DNA of 64,000 nucleotides from Promerops cafer. Its lineage: Eukaryota; Chordata; Aves; Passeriformes; Nectariniidae. The DNA is taken from NCBI GenBank assembly GCA_013398275.1, contig VZSE01008770.1, positions 763,476 to 827,475 on the forward strand, written 5' to 3'. Both the position numbers and the translations under genes were made by a program. The notes beneath the pieces were generated by a model, which did not search any database, was not told where the DNA came from, and saw nothing but the letters and a program-made list of their open reading frames with translations. Of the stretch, positions 37,450 to 50,900 are shown in pieces; within the stretch, counting starts at the first letter, position 1, and each line of letters opens with the position of its first letter.

Positions 37450-39054
37450 GTAGGACTCATGTTATAACTGTTTTAAGTGCTGGTCCGACCATTAGTATCA
37501 GTGCTTTAGCTGAAATCCTTATTTTGCTTTCAGAGTTGACTCCTCAGTGATGGCTGGGATTCGAAAATGTATATTAATTGGCTAAATCCTTTTTTTTCAG
37601 CTAAAATGTCTTGGTTAGTAAACAGACACTGGCTACCTCATGGCTACTATTACAAAAGGAATTGTCCAGCCAAATGATAGCTTTCAGATTCTCAAGGACT
37701 TCTTGAGGACTAAGTCCCAGCATTGAGTCTACCTGATATAAATATTTTCGTGACAGAAGGGTTATATTCTGTCAAAGGCTCAAAGATTTATTTATTTTCC
37801 CTGTCCTCTCCCCACCATTTCAGCCATTCCTGGTCTTTGCAAGCTGCTCATTTGCTTCAACCCTTGTTTTCTCTGGGCTCCTCTCTGTGCCTGCCCATTG
37901 CTGGTGCTCTGTGCAGGACACTGTGGAGTCCAGGTTCAGCCACTCTCTACTGTAATTTTCCCATTCTGCAACAGAAACTGGCAGAAAACATTCCCAGGAC
38001 TCATCCTCTACATTACACAGTTTGACCAGTTAGTGATGCCTCCCAAGGTTTTTCAACAATGTGGTGAGTAAATGACCAAAATATCAAGCACATCTAACTC
38101 TATAATCCAAATTTATTTACCATTATTACTGTACTGACCTAGACAAGCCTGCTTTGTCCTGGCAGGTTCTGTCTCATTTACACAACTTTTCTTTACAGTT
38201 TCTTCTGGAAACATCTCTCTTTACAAAATTATCCAATTGTGCTAAACCATATTTTTGTACCAAGCTTTCCCAGTTTTCTGAAATATTTATTATTACAAAT
38301 CTATTACTTAGCAATGGGAATGAAAGAGTTTGTTTGTAATTTGCAAACGTAAAAATTTCCTCTTTTTTTTTGTTACAGGCTTAAAATAACTGAACCACCT
38401 GTCAAGTTTTTCCCAGTCTTACAGTACAATTCATTATTGTTTATATTTTACTAAAGGTGAATTGCTAACTCCTTACAATGAGTTTATAGAGAAATGTTTA
38501 AAGGAAAAGTCAACCCCTGTCTCACAGGGATGTGGCTTCCCACTGATGCAGATCTGTCTGAATATTAATTCTGCAGAATTTGTTCCAACAACCCCCTTCT
38601 TCCTTGCCCTGTGCACGTCTTAAACTCTGCAGAGAAGGAACGTGTCAATAATCAATTTAATCCAGTTCGTGGCACTACGAGTTGTTCACCACAGAAATGA
38701 AGAATTTGTGCTTTGCAAAGCTGCGTGCTCTTAAGAAAATCCACTCTGCTGAACACTGGTGGAAAAATGGCATTCTGTGAGTTTGCTTTGAGTGAGCCTA
38801 TATAAAGCACACTGGTTATGAATTATTAATGCAATAAGCCAGAAGGCTTAGGAAGAAAAGCCCTCCAGGAGAAGGCAGCGTGGGAAGGCTTCATTTACAT
38901 CAATAATTATTCAGCACCAGAGCATTTTTCACTCAGCACTTTGCTGAGGCAAGGCTGCGTTCTGAGCCTGGGAGTGAAGCAAGACTGGGGGAGACACAGC
39001 CTGGGGAAAGTCATTGCCCTGAGCAAACTCTCAGGTAGGGGAATCAAAGGCAAT
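37450..39054. other. Unique noncoding DNA
   Basis: No recognised gene or repeat between the possible exon at 37240-37449 and the CpG cluster at 39.06 kb. Confidence 0.45.
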
Positions 39055-39360
39055 AATCGCGTCCTCTGATGGGCTCCTGGCAGCGCCTCTGCTTTGCTCA
39101 GAGGTGTCAAACGCTCCACAAAGCCGAGGCTGCAGGACGAGATCAGCAGCGGCAGCTCTGAACAGAGCCTGGGAGCAGAGATTTGTCTGAACCTGAGCAG
39201 GGAGAAAGTGCAAAGCCAGCCCTGGGATGATCCCGACTGCTTGAATTCGTGGGAGGCGACTTAAAACGTGAAGGCGAGGACCTCGTGAATGAGGGGCTGT
39301 ATTTCAGAAATCCGAACAATCGGTGGTTGGAGCGATGTAGCACCAGCCCTATCTCGGTCA
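39055..39360. promoter_or_regulatory. CpG-dense segment, possible distal promoter or enhancer
   Basis: I count 17 CpG dinucleotides between 39058 and 39357, about one per 18 bases. The flanking kilobases have very few. G+C is visibly higher than the surroundings, at a little over half by eye. I estimate an observed/expected CpG ratio near 0.8, which would meet relaxed CpG-island criteria. No TATA box is evident. Three open frames on the minus strand (38907-39406) overlap it without known domains. It may be an unmethylated regulatory element, a noncoding-RNA promoter, or a young GC-rich insertion I do not recognise. Confidence 0.45.
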
Positions 39361-42300
39361 AACTCTTTGAACTACAGTTATCTTCACTCAAATAAAAAAA
39401 AAACAAAACTTTTTTTCACTAACATGAGCTCAGTTGCAGCAATCCATATTAGAATTACTGCCAGGTGTGAGGGAGAGGTAAGGGCAAACAGAGGAACCCA
39501 AACCTAGATTTCAAAACAAGGTAAATCACTTTCCAGCTCGAAAATGGAGCTGTAGTTTTATCTTTATCTCACGCTGTGTCTTCCTGGCTCTGTTTTTGAA
39601 AGCAGTCCAGCATACTGACATCAACATTCGGCAGCAGCAAAGATGCAAGTTAACCTGCATTTATTCATGCATTTCCAGACGTTGTATGGAGAGAAGATAT
39701 TAGTTCAGTTTGTTTTGTTAGGTGTTAGCCACACACTTGTGGACTTTATTCCTCTTACCTTTTGCCTACAATGAAATTCACAGCTAGCAAACAAGAGTTG
39801 CAGACCTCAAAGGAAACTAATCATTTGTGAAATAGTCTAGCTGGAAAATAATCTAGACTCCTCTTCTTCTTACGAAAGGGAATGAAGAGTCCAAGAACTT
39901 CTTTCTTAAGAAAGTCAACATTACATTGCATGAAAAACAAGAGATTATTTTAAAATTTTCCAGTGGTTTCTGTTTCCAGTATGTAAATCTGAGTATTTGC
40001 AGAATTCATTATACTTCCCTAAAGGTTCTGGAAATGTTAAACTAGCATTATTCAATTATGTAAAGCAGCAGGAAAGCCTTTCTTCTTTGTTTCTTGATAT
40101 ACATAATAGCATAAGTCAATATTCATGCTAATATTAATTGAAAAATGAATGCCATTTTATTATTGTTGTCAGAAATAATAAATATAAAACCCTGATTAAG
40201 TAGATAGACAACACTCCAATTTCCCCACTTCATAAGATTATTTTCAGTGTTTGTTTATATTACAATTAGTCATGGGTCAAAATCAACTTATTTAAAAGCT
40301 GGGCTAATATTTGGCCTCCTTTTATCCCACGAGGAAAGTTCAGTGGGCTCCTCTTCATGTGCAAACCTCCAATTACATTTTAAAGAACCCCTCCTTCCCA
40401 TGCCTCAGTGGCTTTTACTCCAGACATCCTAACTGCCATTAAAATATAGGAACATAACAAAGATATTTCCTAGGGTTTTGAGGTTTTGTCTTGTCTGATA
40501 ATTCTGTTCCAAATGAACACACTCGAATCATTCAGACTCTTGCCCAAAAGTGATTATAAATACATGCACCATGAGAACACCAAAGGAACATCACAGACAA
40601 AATTTAGGCTCTTGAAGTCTAAGCTAACTTCTCCCTCATTAAAATTAGTTTCAACTATGCAAGTTTAGAGAAGTAATAAATAATTAATAGACATATCCAC
40701 AGCTCTCTCCAAACTGATTTTAAACACAATCATGTTCTGTTTAATCTTCAAATTATAAAATGTAAGCTAGGGATTGGTGACTTTTCACTAGGGAACTGAG
40801 GGCTTTCCTTGCCATTATCCTGACAGAATTTCACTGACCTGTGTGATGTTCCTGATTTTCATGATTAAAGGCAGGCTCAAGGCCAAGGATTGAGGTGAAA
40901 GTTACACCTTGGAAAAGAGTATTAAAATGATGATATCTTGCTTCTTGATATTGATCTTAATCTTTAGTCTTCCATCTTTTTTTTTTCATAATAAAACTCA
41001 GAAAGGTTGTTTAAAAGCCCATATATTAAATAAAGGCAGGTTTATTTCCTATCACTGTAAATTTGTGGTTACAACAAAGGATTGTTCAGAAGGCTGTTCC
41101 CTCAAAAGAAAACAATATGAAATTCCTCAGTGTGCAAAAGCAAGGTCCTTTTCTCTTCCTTTTCTTTGAGTTTTGCATCAAGTGTATAACACTAACTTGG
41201 TCCAGTATCTTTGTCATTTCAAACTGCAGCATGACAGGCACGCCTTTAATACCTCTCATAAGAATGGCCAAAATAGATACGGTGGAATAGTTTTCAGAAA
41301 ATGCAGTCAGATATTGTAAAAAAATTGTGCTGAATAACAGAGTAACTGTTCATATAACAGTTTTGACAGGTAATTCAGTCTGAACCATACAAGGAATGAT
41401 AACATAAGTGAGCATGGTGATATTTGGGAAATTTTCCCTCTCTTAAGGTCCAATGCTGAGGTGCTGTGTGCTTTTGGAAAGCTCTTTCCAGTACTGGTTC
41501 CTTTGCTATGTTTGCCACTTTCTGCTCACCCTTTCTGTGTAAAACATATTCTCCTGCTGGACCACCCCTCTGCATCCAGTGGCAGAGCACCTGGTGCTGG
41601 TGCCTGGTCTCTAAGAGCCATAAAATATTACTCAAGTACCATGGGTTTGGGCTTGGGTCTTTGTTTGGGTTTTGAGAGGGGTGGGTTTTTTCAGTTTGTT
41701 TTCCCCATAGTTGTTGCACTGGAGATGACAAAAATCCTCCAGGGCACTACAACATTAAGTTTGAAGTTCTTTTTGGACAAAGGAGGAACATCCAGAGACT
41801 AAAACTGAGTTACCCATGCAGTGGGATGGAGTGCAGAGGTCCCAGTGCTCAGGGATTTCAAATGCAACCCAGGCAATTCTTCTCTTCTACCTTTGTGACA
41901 CCTTTATCCCTTATTAGGTGAGAGCAGGAAGCTCTGACAGAAGAAATCCACTGATTTTCCTCTCTTTTTCCTGAGTCATAACTGCAGAGAAGGTGTCCAG
42001 GGTTTCCAGAGGTCTCTAATAAGGAGGTTCTGTATTATTTTTAAGCTCTGTGGTAAATAAACTAAACATTATTCAGGAGTTATGTTTGGATGTGTTTGCC
42101 TAACTCCAGTTGAGTTATGACAGCAAAAAACCACATGGACCCTTTTAACTGAAAACCTTCCAAAACACTTTAGTCCAAGGTAGCCAGTATTTAAGTGCTT
42201 CACTACTGAGGTTGCATAAACTCCAGGAAGCTGTTACTCATTAATGGGGATGAGGAAATTTGCCCTCTGTAATTATCAAGTCTCATTGAAGACTGTATTC

Positions 42301-43879
42301 TTCATCACCATGGATTGTGAGAGAACATTGCACAAAAGCAAATGTCAGCTCTTTGTGACTCAGAACTAATTAATATTTCTAAAGCCTTTGATATATCACT
42401 GTGTTAAAATAGGAATCTTATCTTTCTGGTAGTACCTTAGAAGGAAAGTAAACTGTATAAGAAATCCACATGGCTTTATTAACTAGTCAGTGGAAGAATA
42501 AACTTTATTTTCCTGTATCCTTTCATTGCATCACAAAATGGCAGGACCTAAGTCTATATACAGCAGTTGGGGATTTGCCTCTTTTTATTCACTTCTCTCA
42601 ATAAAATTAAGAAAAACAGTCTCACGTGGATTTCCTTAATGTTATTTTATGTACCCATTCTTTATGATGACTACATTACAATCCTTGACCTTACACAAAG
42701 TCTGTAAGTTCATTCCTAGCTTCTCTTTTGGTGCTGAACAAAGAGATTTCTCTAAAATGAAATTTGAAAAAATTTTCTGGGAATAGTTAAGAGGCTGAAT
42801 AAGAAGCCCTGTTTTTGATGGGAGAGCAAAATAAAGCAAAATTTTAGAAAGTCTTCTAATGGCAGCAACAACTCCCCACATGGCCTCAAGTCCTGCTGTC
42901 AGGCATGCAGTGCCTCTCCCCACCAGGCTACTGAGAAAATGAATTTCTCTCTAAGATTCTGATATAGCCTTCACATTATTTCAAGCATTTTACATTGAAA
43001 AGTCACAAACCAAAGTATTTTAGGATACAAGGACCTTGCAGAAGTCCCACAACAGCTTGGGTTGCAGGAGGAGCACAGCTGCATTCCAGTGGGAAGGACT
43101 AGCTTTGAGCAACATGAACAAAAGCCACAGCACTATCTAATCTGGAAATAAAAGAGTGGATAGGCATCAGATTTAAAAAAGGGTTTTTTAATAAATTATT
43201 TATTTTTATATGATTATTTATATTGATAGTAAGGTACAATGAAATTTGATGTTTACAAGGAAGCTGAACTGACTGCACTTTCCAGAAGGGGTTAATAGAG
43301 TGTAAAGGAAGCATATTTTGGTGTGGAAAAAGGACCTCAGCTTCACGGGGAAAACAAGGTCACATGCATTTCAAACAAAAGTTTTCAGCTTGGTGTCTGA
43401 ACTTCCAAAAGCTGACAGAAAGTGAAAGCAGGTCAAAAGGCACCAAAAGGTGGCAGAACGTAACTATTGTGAGGATTGAGCAGTTAATCACCTCCCACAA
43501 GAGGTGGATAAACTTAGAAGCCAATATAGATAAGCAAGAAATTCTTCTGGGAAACAAAGATGAGGTAACGTGTGAAATGGGCACTTTAAACTGAATTAGC
43601 CTCCCTCTAGACTTTATCTAGAGTCAATCACTTACCAGTGTGTGAGTCAAACCCCTACATATCAGCTCAAGATTTGATTAACTGAGAGTAAGCCTTCCTA
43701 ATGCTCCTGCCAAGGGAGTTACAAGGGTAGGAGTAAAGCTCCACAAGCCTCTGCAAAAGTCTATTACAAAACATAGATTAAATAGGTCAAACCCCACTCT
43801 GACCTTCCTGCGTTCCTTGCACGTCTCAACCTCTAAGTTAATATTGGTTTGCATTCATTTTCTACGCCATTCCTGAGCA
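39361..43879. other. Unique AT-rich noncoding DNA
   Basis: No recognised gene or interspersed repeat. Overlapping frames around 41375-41802 on both strands have no known domain. Confidence 0.5.
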
Positions 43880-44170
43880 CAACAGGCCGATGAGGGAGCC
43901 TGGGCACATCAATTTTTGTGCTGCTCAGCCTGGCCTTGGGGCCACCCGGGACTCTGAAAGGGTGAGCAAAGCCCTCCCACATCACAGAGCTGCAGAGGAG
44001 CTCGGGTCGTCTCAGTGGTTAGCAGGTTTAAAATCTATGGATTGGTCCCACCTCGTGATTTTTCAACAAGGTAGCATGAGTTGCAGGAGGAGACAGAGTT
44101 TATTGAAGGGCCTAATTGCAGGAGTAGAGGGAACAACCACAGCCAAAAGTGTTTTAGCTGAACAGGACTG
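43880..44170. other. GC-richer segment of unknown nature
   Basis: Higher in G+C than its surroundings, with several CpGs (for example at CCCGGG, CTCGGGTCG and CCTCGTG). A 93-codon frame (43890-44171, +) spans it but shows no domain. It could be part of an LTR or a low-copy repeat. I cannot assign it. Confidence 0.3.
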
Positions 44171-46065
44171 AGGAGGGTCAAGAGACCTGTGGGAAATGAA
44201 GCCTTGATTTACACGGTGAGGGATATATCAGGGGAAAGTTTGCATTCTTTTACAAGAGGAAACTACTGGATTAAGAGAAAAGCTGAAAAAAATCTAATGC
44301 TCAATTCAAAGGAAGGAAAAAACAAGTGTTTCTTCATAGGTGGTCTTCCAAGAGCTGGACGGACTTGAACAGTAATAAGAAAAACAGTATGAGATACGTG
44401 GCAGTAAGTTATCAGAAACTTTGATAAGCTTGTCTTTTTTTCCCCTGTTTTTATCTAAATCCAGGCCTACACACAAAGCAGGAACTGTCACCATACAGCC
44501 CAGAGAATCAGTGAGACAGCACACTAAAGTGGGGTAGAAGGACAATGGGTTTAAATGTCAGAATTCTGTTGTCAGTTCTCCTCTCTCCTCTACTCCCCAT
44601 GTAAAATCTAGCAAAACTTTATTCCAGGTTTTATAAAACAATACTTTTCCAGTATTATTCCTGTGGTCCTTTCTGTTGTCAGCTGGGAACATTCAGCACA
44701 AACAGATGGCCTGTTGGCTAAACCAACACCCAACAACAGCTTGTTCAGGAAGGATTCAGAACAGGTTTCCAGCCACAAATTCAGCACAAAAACATCACCT
44801 GGAAGCTCAGGCTGCTGGTCCTGCTGAGAGAAGGAAGATGAGGCAGAAGGGAATTGCAGGGGATGGATAAGGCAGAACCTTTTCCAGAAAAGGCTGGAAT
44901 TCGTTCCTCCTGTTTAACACTAAAGCTAATTTTTCCAGCGATTGGCCCTGTCATCATGAACAGGTATTTGTGCGGATAAAGATGTCTGAAGAGCAGAAAT
45001 AAAGGAAGGTAAACTCATGGGAAGGTTACAAAACCTGGATCCAGGCTGCTCTGTTACACAGAACAGGTTTCAAGAGGTGGTTTGCTCCAGCCACTCGATT
45101 TTCCCTGGGTGGCATGGATGAAATGTGAATTATCACCTCATCTTCCGTAATTAACCGTACCAAACTCCTGCGCTTTTCAATATCCATCCATTACTGCCTC
45201 CACCAGGACACGTTGTAATGGACATATTAAATGGCAGGAAACTGCTCCTGGTCTCAGTGCACGGAATAATGTGCTCCCACTTCCACACAGACGAGAAAAT
45301 TAACAATCGGAAATGAGGCGACTTGGAATATGTATTCCTCATGAATCACTGACAAAGTATTTTATGACCTCCTGTAAGATAAGAGGCAAGACAAAGGAGA
45401 TACTAGTCGATTTGTTAAAAAGGAGAATAGTTTTGGCAGAATATAACTCTTTTCTGTTTCAGAAGTACCAATGGAGAAAAAGTTTCCCTGGAAAAGAGAT
45501 GGTACAATTCAGGCTAGACTCTTACCCAGTGTAAGGTCATTAATACACTCTATGGGAACATAAATATACCCTTCATAATGGTAGTTTGGTATCAGATCTG
45601 AGCGTTTTATTGCACTGTTTAGATAGATGCTAAATCTGAATTTCCCCAAATTATTTCCTACATTTATGTATTTAGTTTTCCTTATATTCCTTATATTTCC
45701 TTACATGTATGTCTGTAGATTTTCCAGTGTTGTTTACAGTAACAATAGCAGAATAACAAACAGAAATAAAACTGCTACTTTTGTGTTGGAAACATGATTT
45801 ATCAAAGATGGGATGGGGGAGAAGGGCAGAGAGGAGAGGTCTTAGCCACCACATTGGATATTTTTACCTTTCCATTCAGAAATTGATTTCAGCAAAAGGT
45901 GATTATTTTCCTGAATGACATTGATTGTACCATTATAGAATTCTGAAACTGAGGAAATTTTGTTTCATTTTGATTTCTGAAAATGAGAAAGGTATTAAGT
46001 ATCTTATTTTTCCCTCTCTCCTGAATTCTTCATGGTCGTAATTAGATAACATAGAAAACACAGAT
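44171..46065. other. Unique noncoding DNA
   Basis: No recognised gene or repeat. Confidence 0.5.
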
Positions 46066-46108
46066 TCTCCTTCCCTTGCATTCCCTTCCCTTTCCTTTCT
46101 TTCCTTTC
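46066..46108 (+). repeat. Pyrimidine-rich (CCCTT/CCTTT)n tract
   Basis: Nearly all C and T, with repeated TTCCC and TTTCC units. Polypyrimidine microsatellite. Confidence 0.8.
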
Positions 46109-46257
46109 ATGTAAAGTAGTTCTGAGATTTTAAGTAAGAAAAGTGAAAACAGTATTTTTTGAAACCGGGTGAAATGTCATTGACCGTGGATGGATATGGA
46201 TTGACAATGATATTGCCTTGGTTATGTTTAGCTTTTTGTACACGGACATAGAATTAT

Positions 46258-46279
46258 TGATGATGGTGATGATGATGAG
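46258..46279 (+). repeat. (TGA)n microsatellite
   Basis: About seven TGA units with one TGG variant. Confidence 0.8.
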
Positions 46280-46779
46280 AAGGTTAAAAGAAGGCGACTT
46301 TTTAAAGCAAATGGATCCTCTACAACAAAGAAAGTTCACTTTTCAAAATATGTAAAATGGAGCAGAACAAATCTCTCTTCTTAAAAACCAGCTTCAGATT
46401 TTAAAAGGAAAAAATATGATTGGAAGTATTACATCTGGCAGATGTGTTAGCTGCCTTGTATCACTCACACAATGAGGAAAAAAATGGTTTAAAATTCCTA
46501 GTCAGTTAACTTAAGGTTTCTTTGTTCCCTGAATATGTAACAAATTGTTGAAACCCTTAGGCTTCAGGGAAAAAAAACCTTTGAAAGAGCCAGAAAATGC
46601 CAATGTAACACCTCTTCTGTAGCTAAACCTAGTCTGAGTCACTGCATGATTCTGTGGTGTCATCAATTAAACAAAATGGGCAATTAACCACAGGGTACTG
46701 CTCAGGCAAAGGCCTTTAACCTTCTCCATTTCCTCACAGAGGTGTAGTTTAGACACCCAAAGCTGCACCAGGCACAAGC

Positions 46780-47900
46780 TTCCAAGAGCTTCTGTGCCAA
46801 AACTTGCAGGTTTTGTGATAGCCCTCAAGGTACCCAGGTATTTACCCTGTGCCTGTCTCCGAGAAAAACCCCGCCTGGCTCGTTCCCAGGCCGAGCTGTG
46901 CACCAGCCACGGCAGCCAGACCACAAGGAGAGAGTTCACAGGAGAGCTGGGCAGTGTGAGCAGGCAGCCCTTGCCTCACCTCAGGGGTCAGTGGAACCTC
47001 TTGGGCTGCTGAACCGCCCTTCCCTAAAAATCTTCTCCCTGTCATCCACCCTCTTGTCCTCTGGGACAACAGAGCAGGCAAATAACATCCTCTGAAAAAC
47101 ACAGAAGGAGGTCTGAAAGAAGGGGTGTTCTTGTGAGGGAGGAATGGACTAAAGCCCTCCCCTGAGGTGAGAGCTGGGCTGTGGGTGGTGGAAAGGAGTT
47201 CTAAGAAGTTGTCATGGTTCATACTACACAAAATATCCCATAATTTCAAAAAATTTAATCTTTCACATAGCCATAGTCTGATGCAGCTGTCGCTGCTGTC
47301 TGCCATCTCATTTTCCCAACTTGCCCTGATACTCACTAGAACACCATCAAAACAGATTTTCACTTATTCTTTTTTTCTTATTTTTGCTCAACCCAGTCTT
47401 GAGCTACCTGTGGCAGCTCCCTTAACTGTCCCCACCCTTGGTGAAACCCAACAGGAGCATTACACAGAGCTCTGCTGACATCTGCCATGCCACCAAAGCC
47501 TGGCTGACACAGCACCGTGGGCTTTGCCAGAAGGGAGCCATCTGTGACAGCCCCTCTGCCAGACTGCCATCCTGTCGTGGGTAATACCTGCTGCATTCAG
47601 AGCAGGGCAGCCAGAGCTCTCCTCTCACAGCCCTGGCTGCTTCCTGGCTCCATCCTGGAGCGTGAGTGATGAGGATTCAGGAAGGGAACCTGGGCATGGG
47701 GTGGTGGATACGAGTCAGGCCCCTGGTGAACATCTCAAGGACAGCCATGGGGTGTTCCTGCTCCTCTCTCCACCAGCTGCTGCAACAACCACACGGATCC
47801 AGACCTGGTTCAGCCTGGAAAACAAACCTGCCCCTGCTTTCCACTGAGGAACATGTACACAGTCCTAATGATGTAAGTTTTCACCTGATCTACTGCTAAT
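46780..47900. other. GC-richer noncoding block with the longest open frame
   Basis: Contains the longest open frame of the window, 173 codons at 46842-47363 on the minus strand, plus several overlapping shorter frames on both strands. Higher G+C lowers stop-codon density and explains the long frames. The predicted protein has no domain, transmembrane segment or signal I can recognise, so I do not call a gene. Confidence 0.4.
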
Positions 47901-50900
47901 CAGCTGCTGAGGTGGCCTCTGCCCATCTATTTCAAGTGAAGAGTGCCAAATGACCTCCTAATTACTTGGTAAGAGGAAAAAAAAAACTGTGCTAGAATTT
48001 TATTATAGGGTAGGCAGTCTAAGGAGAGACAGATGACACAATGTAGGAGAAGCAGAGTTGTGACTGTGGTTAGGTGACTTTCCCTGAGGCTGCAGTGACT
48101 GATCTCAAATGATTCTCCCTCCAGCTGCCACCAGATCACCTGAGATGTTCCACCAAACACCCAAAGATTGCAGGTTCACCCCACTGTGTTGTCACACTTA
48201 CGGCTATGGCAAGTTTTCAGACAACCTAACAAGAAAATGGCAAAAAACACAGGATCTCTTAAGGGGTCAAAAAACATTTCTGGCTAAACAGAAGTTTTAT
48301 GAGCTGGAATTCAACTCCCCCTTCTGCCCATTGATAGAGAGGATACTGAAATGCTCCAGAGGGCAAGGGCAATTCAGCAGTGTTACTATCTTTTCCTTTA
48401 GTCCAAATGCAATGGTACATCCATTTCCTCAAATATTTAACTTATCCTTAGCAGATTTGCTGCTTTCCTTTTCAGCTGAACTGATACTGGAGGGTGGAAA
48501 CTTCCTTATAATAACTTATGAAAGCAGTGAAGGATGTGATTATTGGGATGTGCATTTTTCAGTTTGCAGCACTATAAGATAAAACCAAGCACGAAGCAAA
48601 AGGCAGATGCAACTTTACAAGCCTTGTTTTCATTAAAGCATGATGTTCAAATTTTAGCTCTAAATATTTCCTTTCCTGAAGGAACACCTGGCCAAATTTC
48701 ATCTAGAAAAAAGAAAAACGTCCAGGAATGCAACATAAAAAGGGTAATTACAATATCATCATGTTTTCAAGAGTGATTTTGTTGGGAGAGCCATATTATG
48801 TAATAGACAATTATAGAAGATATTATGGAACTCAGGTTTGCTTGATTTGCCATCCAGGAACAGCAAACTTTGTTTACACTAGCCTTAGGACTTTTCAACC
48901 ACATAGTTTGTTCCTCCTGTTAAAATTAACAGAACTTTAGTTTAAGGAGTTTATAGCTGTCAAAGGGAGAACCTAAAAATGCACTGGCTCAGCCACTCAG
49001 TACCACACTGCAGCCCTTAGGAATACCTGTTCCACAACCAAAAGTGCAGCTGAAGTTCATGTAGGAGGTTAATTTTAAATTAGCCAGTTCAGTGCAAAGC
49101 TCAGTGCAGCTGGGACACTCACACAGCTCCTCAGAGGCAAATTGAGCAGCTGGCTCTGAGCACTGAACACCTCCAATTACAGCATAATCAGTGCTTGAGC
49201 TGTCTTGTTTGAGGCCAGCTCATGGAGATCTATGCATTCCAAGGACAAAACAGACCTCCTCTTGGAGGATAACACCTAAATGAAGTCTCAGAATGAGTAA
49301 AGACAAAAGGAAAACATCATCCACACAGACACACTGAGAAAAACGTGGAAAATGCACTTTTAGCTCTTTTCAGACCCTTCCTGGCAATCACATTTGGAAG
49401 TGAGGCTCTGTTTACAGAGCGAGTTCTCAGCCTTGCATTCCTAAATTCTGTGGACAAGAGCAGCATGAGTCTCCTCTCTTTGATATCAGGAGACCAAAGT
49501 GTTCCTCCAGACACATTGATATTAAGGGACAGCTTGTTTGTGCGTGAAGTTGGGCATAATAAGACTTAATAAGCTTAAAGAGCTACCCCTGCTTTTCTCT
49601 ATTTGACCACATCCAGTTATTTAATTTCCCTGATGGTAGAAAGCCCTGGCTGTCAGAACAGGCAATAGGTTTGGGTATCTTGGCACTCTGATCCTTTCTT
49701 CACATCATTACAATGACACTGGGTGAAGCAAGGGTCACAGGGGAGAAGTATTGATAAAAAAATTCACTCTGAGTTCTTTCTAGTTGTATTACTCAGCCAT
49801 CATCCTTTAAGCTGCTCACTATTTATGATGTGCACAAAATACAGAATTAATTGTCCAATTCAACACTAGCACTGTGGCCTGTGACAGACTTTCATTTATC
49901 TAAGCCTGTTTTTTTCTTTCTCTGGGTTTATGATGTTGCCTAAGAAAATTAATTTGGCTGAATTCCTCCAGAAGTTCAAGGGAACAAACCACTCCATTTC
50001 CACTGGAGTTATTGTTATTGGATTTGAAATTTTCCTTTTAACAAAGAATTAATTTGCATACATTACCAGCTAGACAGTTCTAAAACCAGGAAGCTGAAAA
50101 AATACAGATACACGTTCCAGTGTTTTTAACTAAAAAACAACCCTCTGTCTCCAGGAAGCAAGTTCTGACTACAACTGCTGTAAGAATGAAAATGTTGCAA
50201 ACAGAAATAATTCTTAATATCTCTTCGATAAAGGTGGGGAAAAGGCCCCTGTGGAAGGAACAGTGACTTCACACACGGTGGCCAGGACTCTGAGATATAA
50301 AAATATATTTTCTGGCAAGACAGATGGATTTTGTTTCAGATATCATTTCCAAATAGCAGCAATATGGAGAGGAGTGTGGCACTACAAATAACAGTAAATA
50401 GATATAGTCAGATATTAATCATGTCTGCAGTAATATCTCAATTCCTTGTGTATAAGAACTTTAATTAAATAAAACAATTCCATGTGTTTTTCTGACTTTT
50501 ATGCTTTCTATCCTTTGAGTAATTCAGTGATATGCACAGATATGCAACAAAATTTTAATTTAAAAGCTTCATGCTTTTGTTGCTCTCACCAATCCTCTAT
50601 GGTCTGAAAAAAAATTCAAATTATCAGCTGCATATACAAGATATTTTAAAACATGAGGGGAAAAACCCTATAATCCACTGGCTACAGCTACCAAATAAAA
50701 CAGAAATTAATCTCAGTGTTTTGGTTTTGATTATTTTTCTGACAAAGACTGAAATGCAAGAAGGTCCTAACTCCTGGAACTCTTCAAGGCAATCCAGGTG
50801 TTAAGGATCTTTCTCAGTGCTGAAATAGTAACAGCCAGAACTTGAGTCCTGCTCTTGATAAAGTTCATGACAAAACCAAGTGAATTAAACAGGGACATTG

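Noticed and set aside
46842..47363. 173-codon minus-strand open frame as a protein gene
   Set aside because: No recognisable domain, no supporting promoter or splice context, overlapping frames on the other strand, and a GC-rich composition that explains the length.
48109..48582. 157-codon plus-strand open frame
   Set aside because: No recognisable domain. A frame of this length is expected by chance somewhere in 64 kb on six frames.
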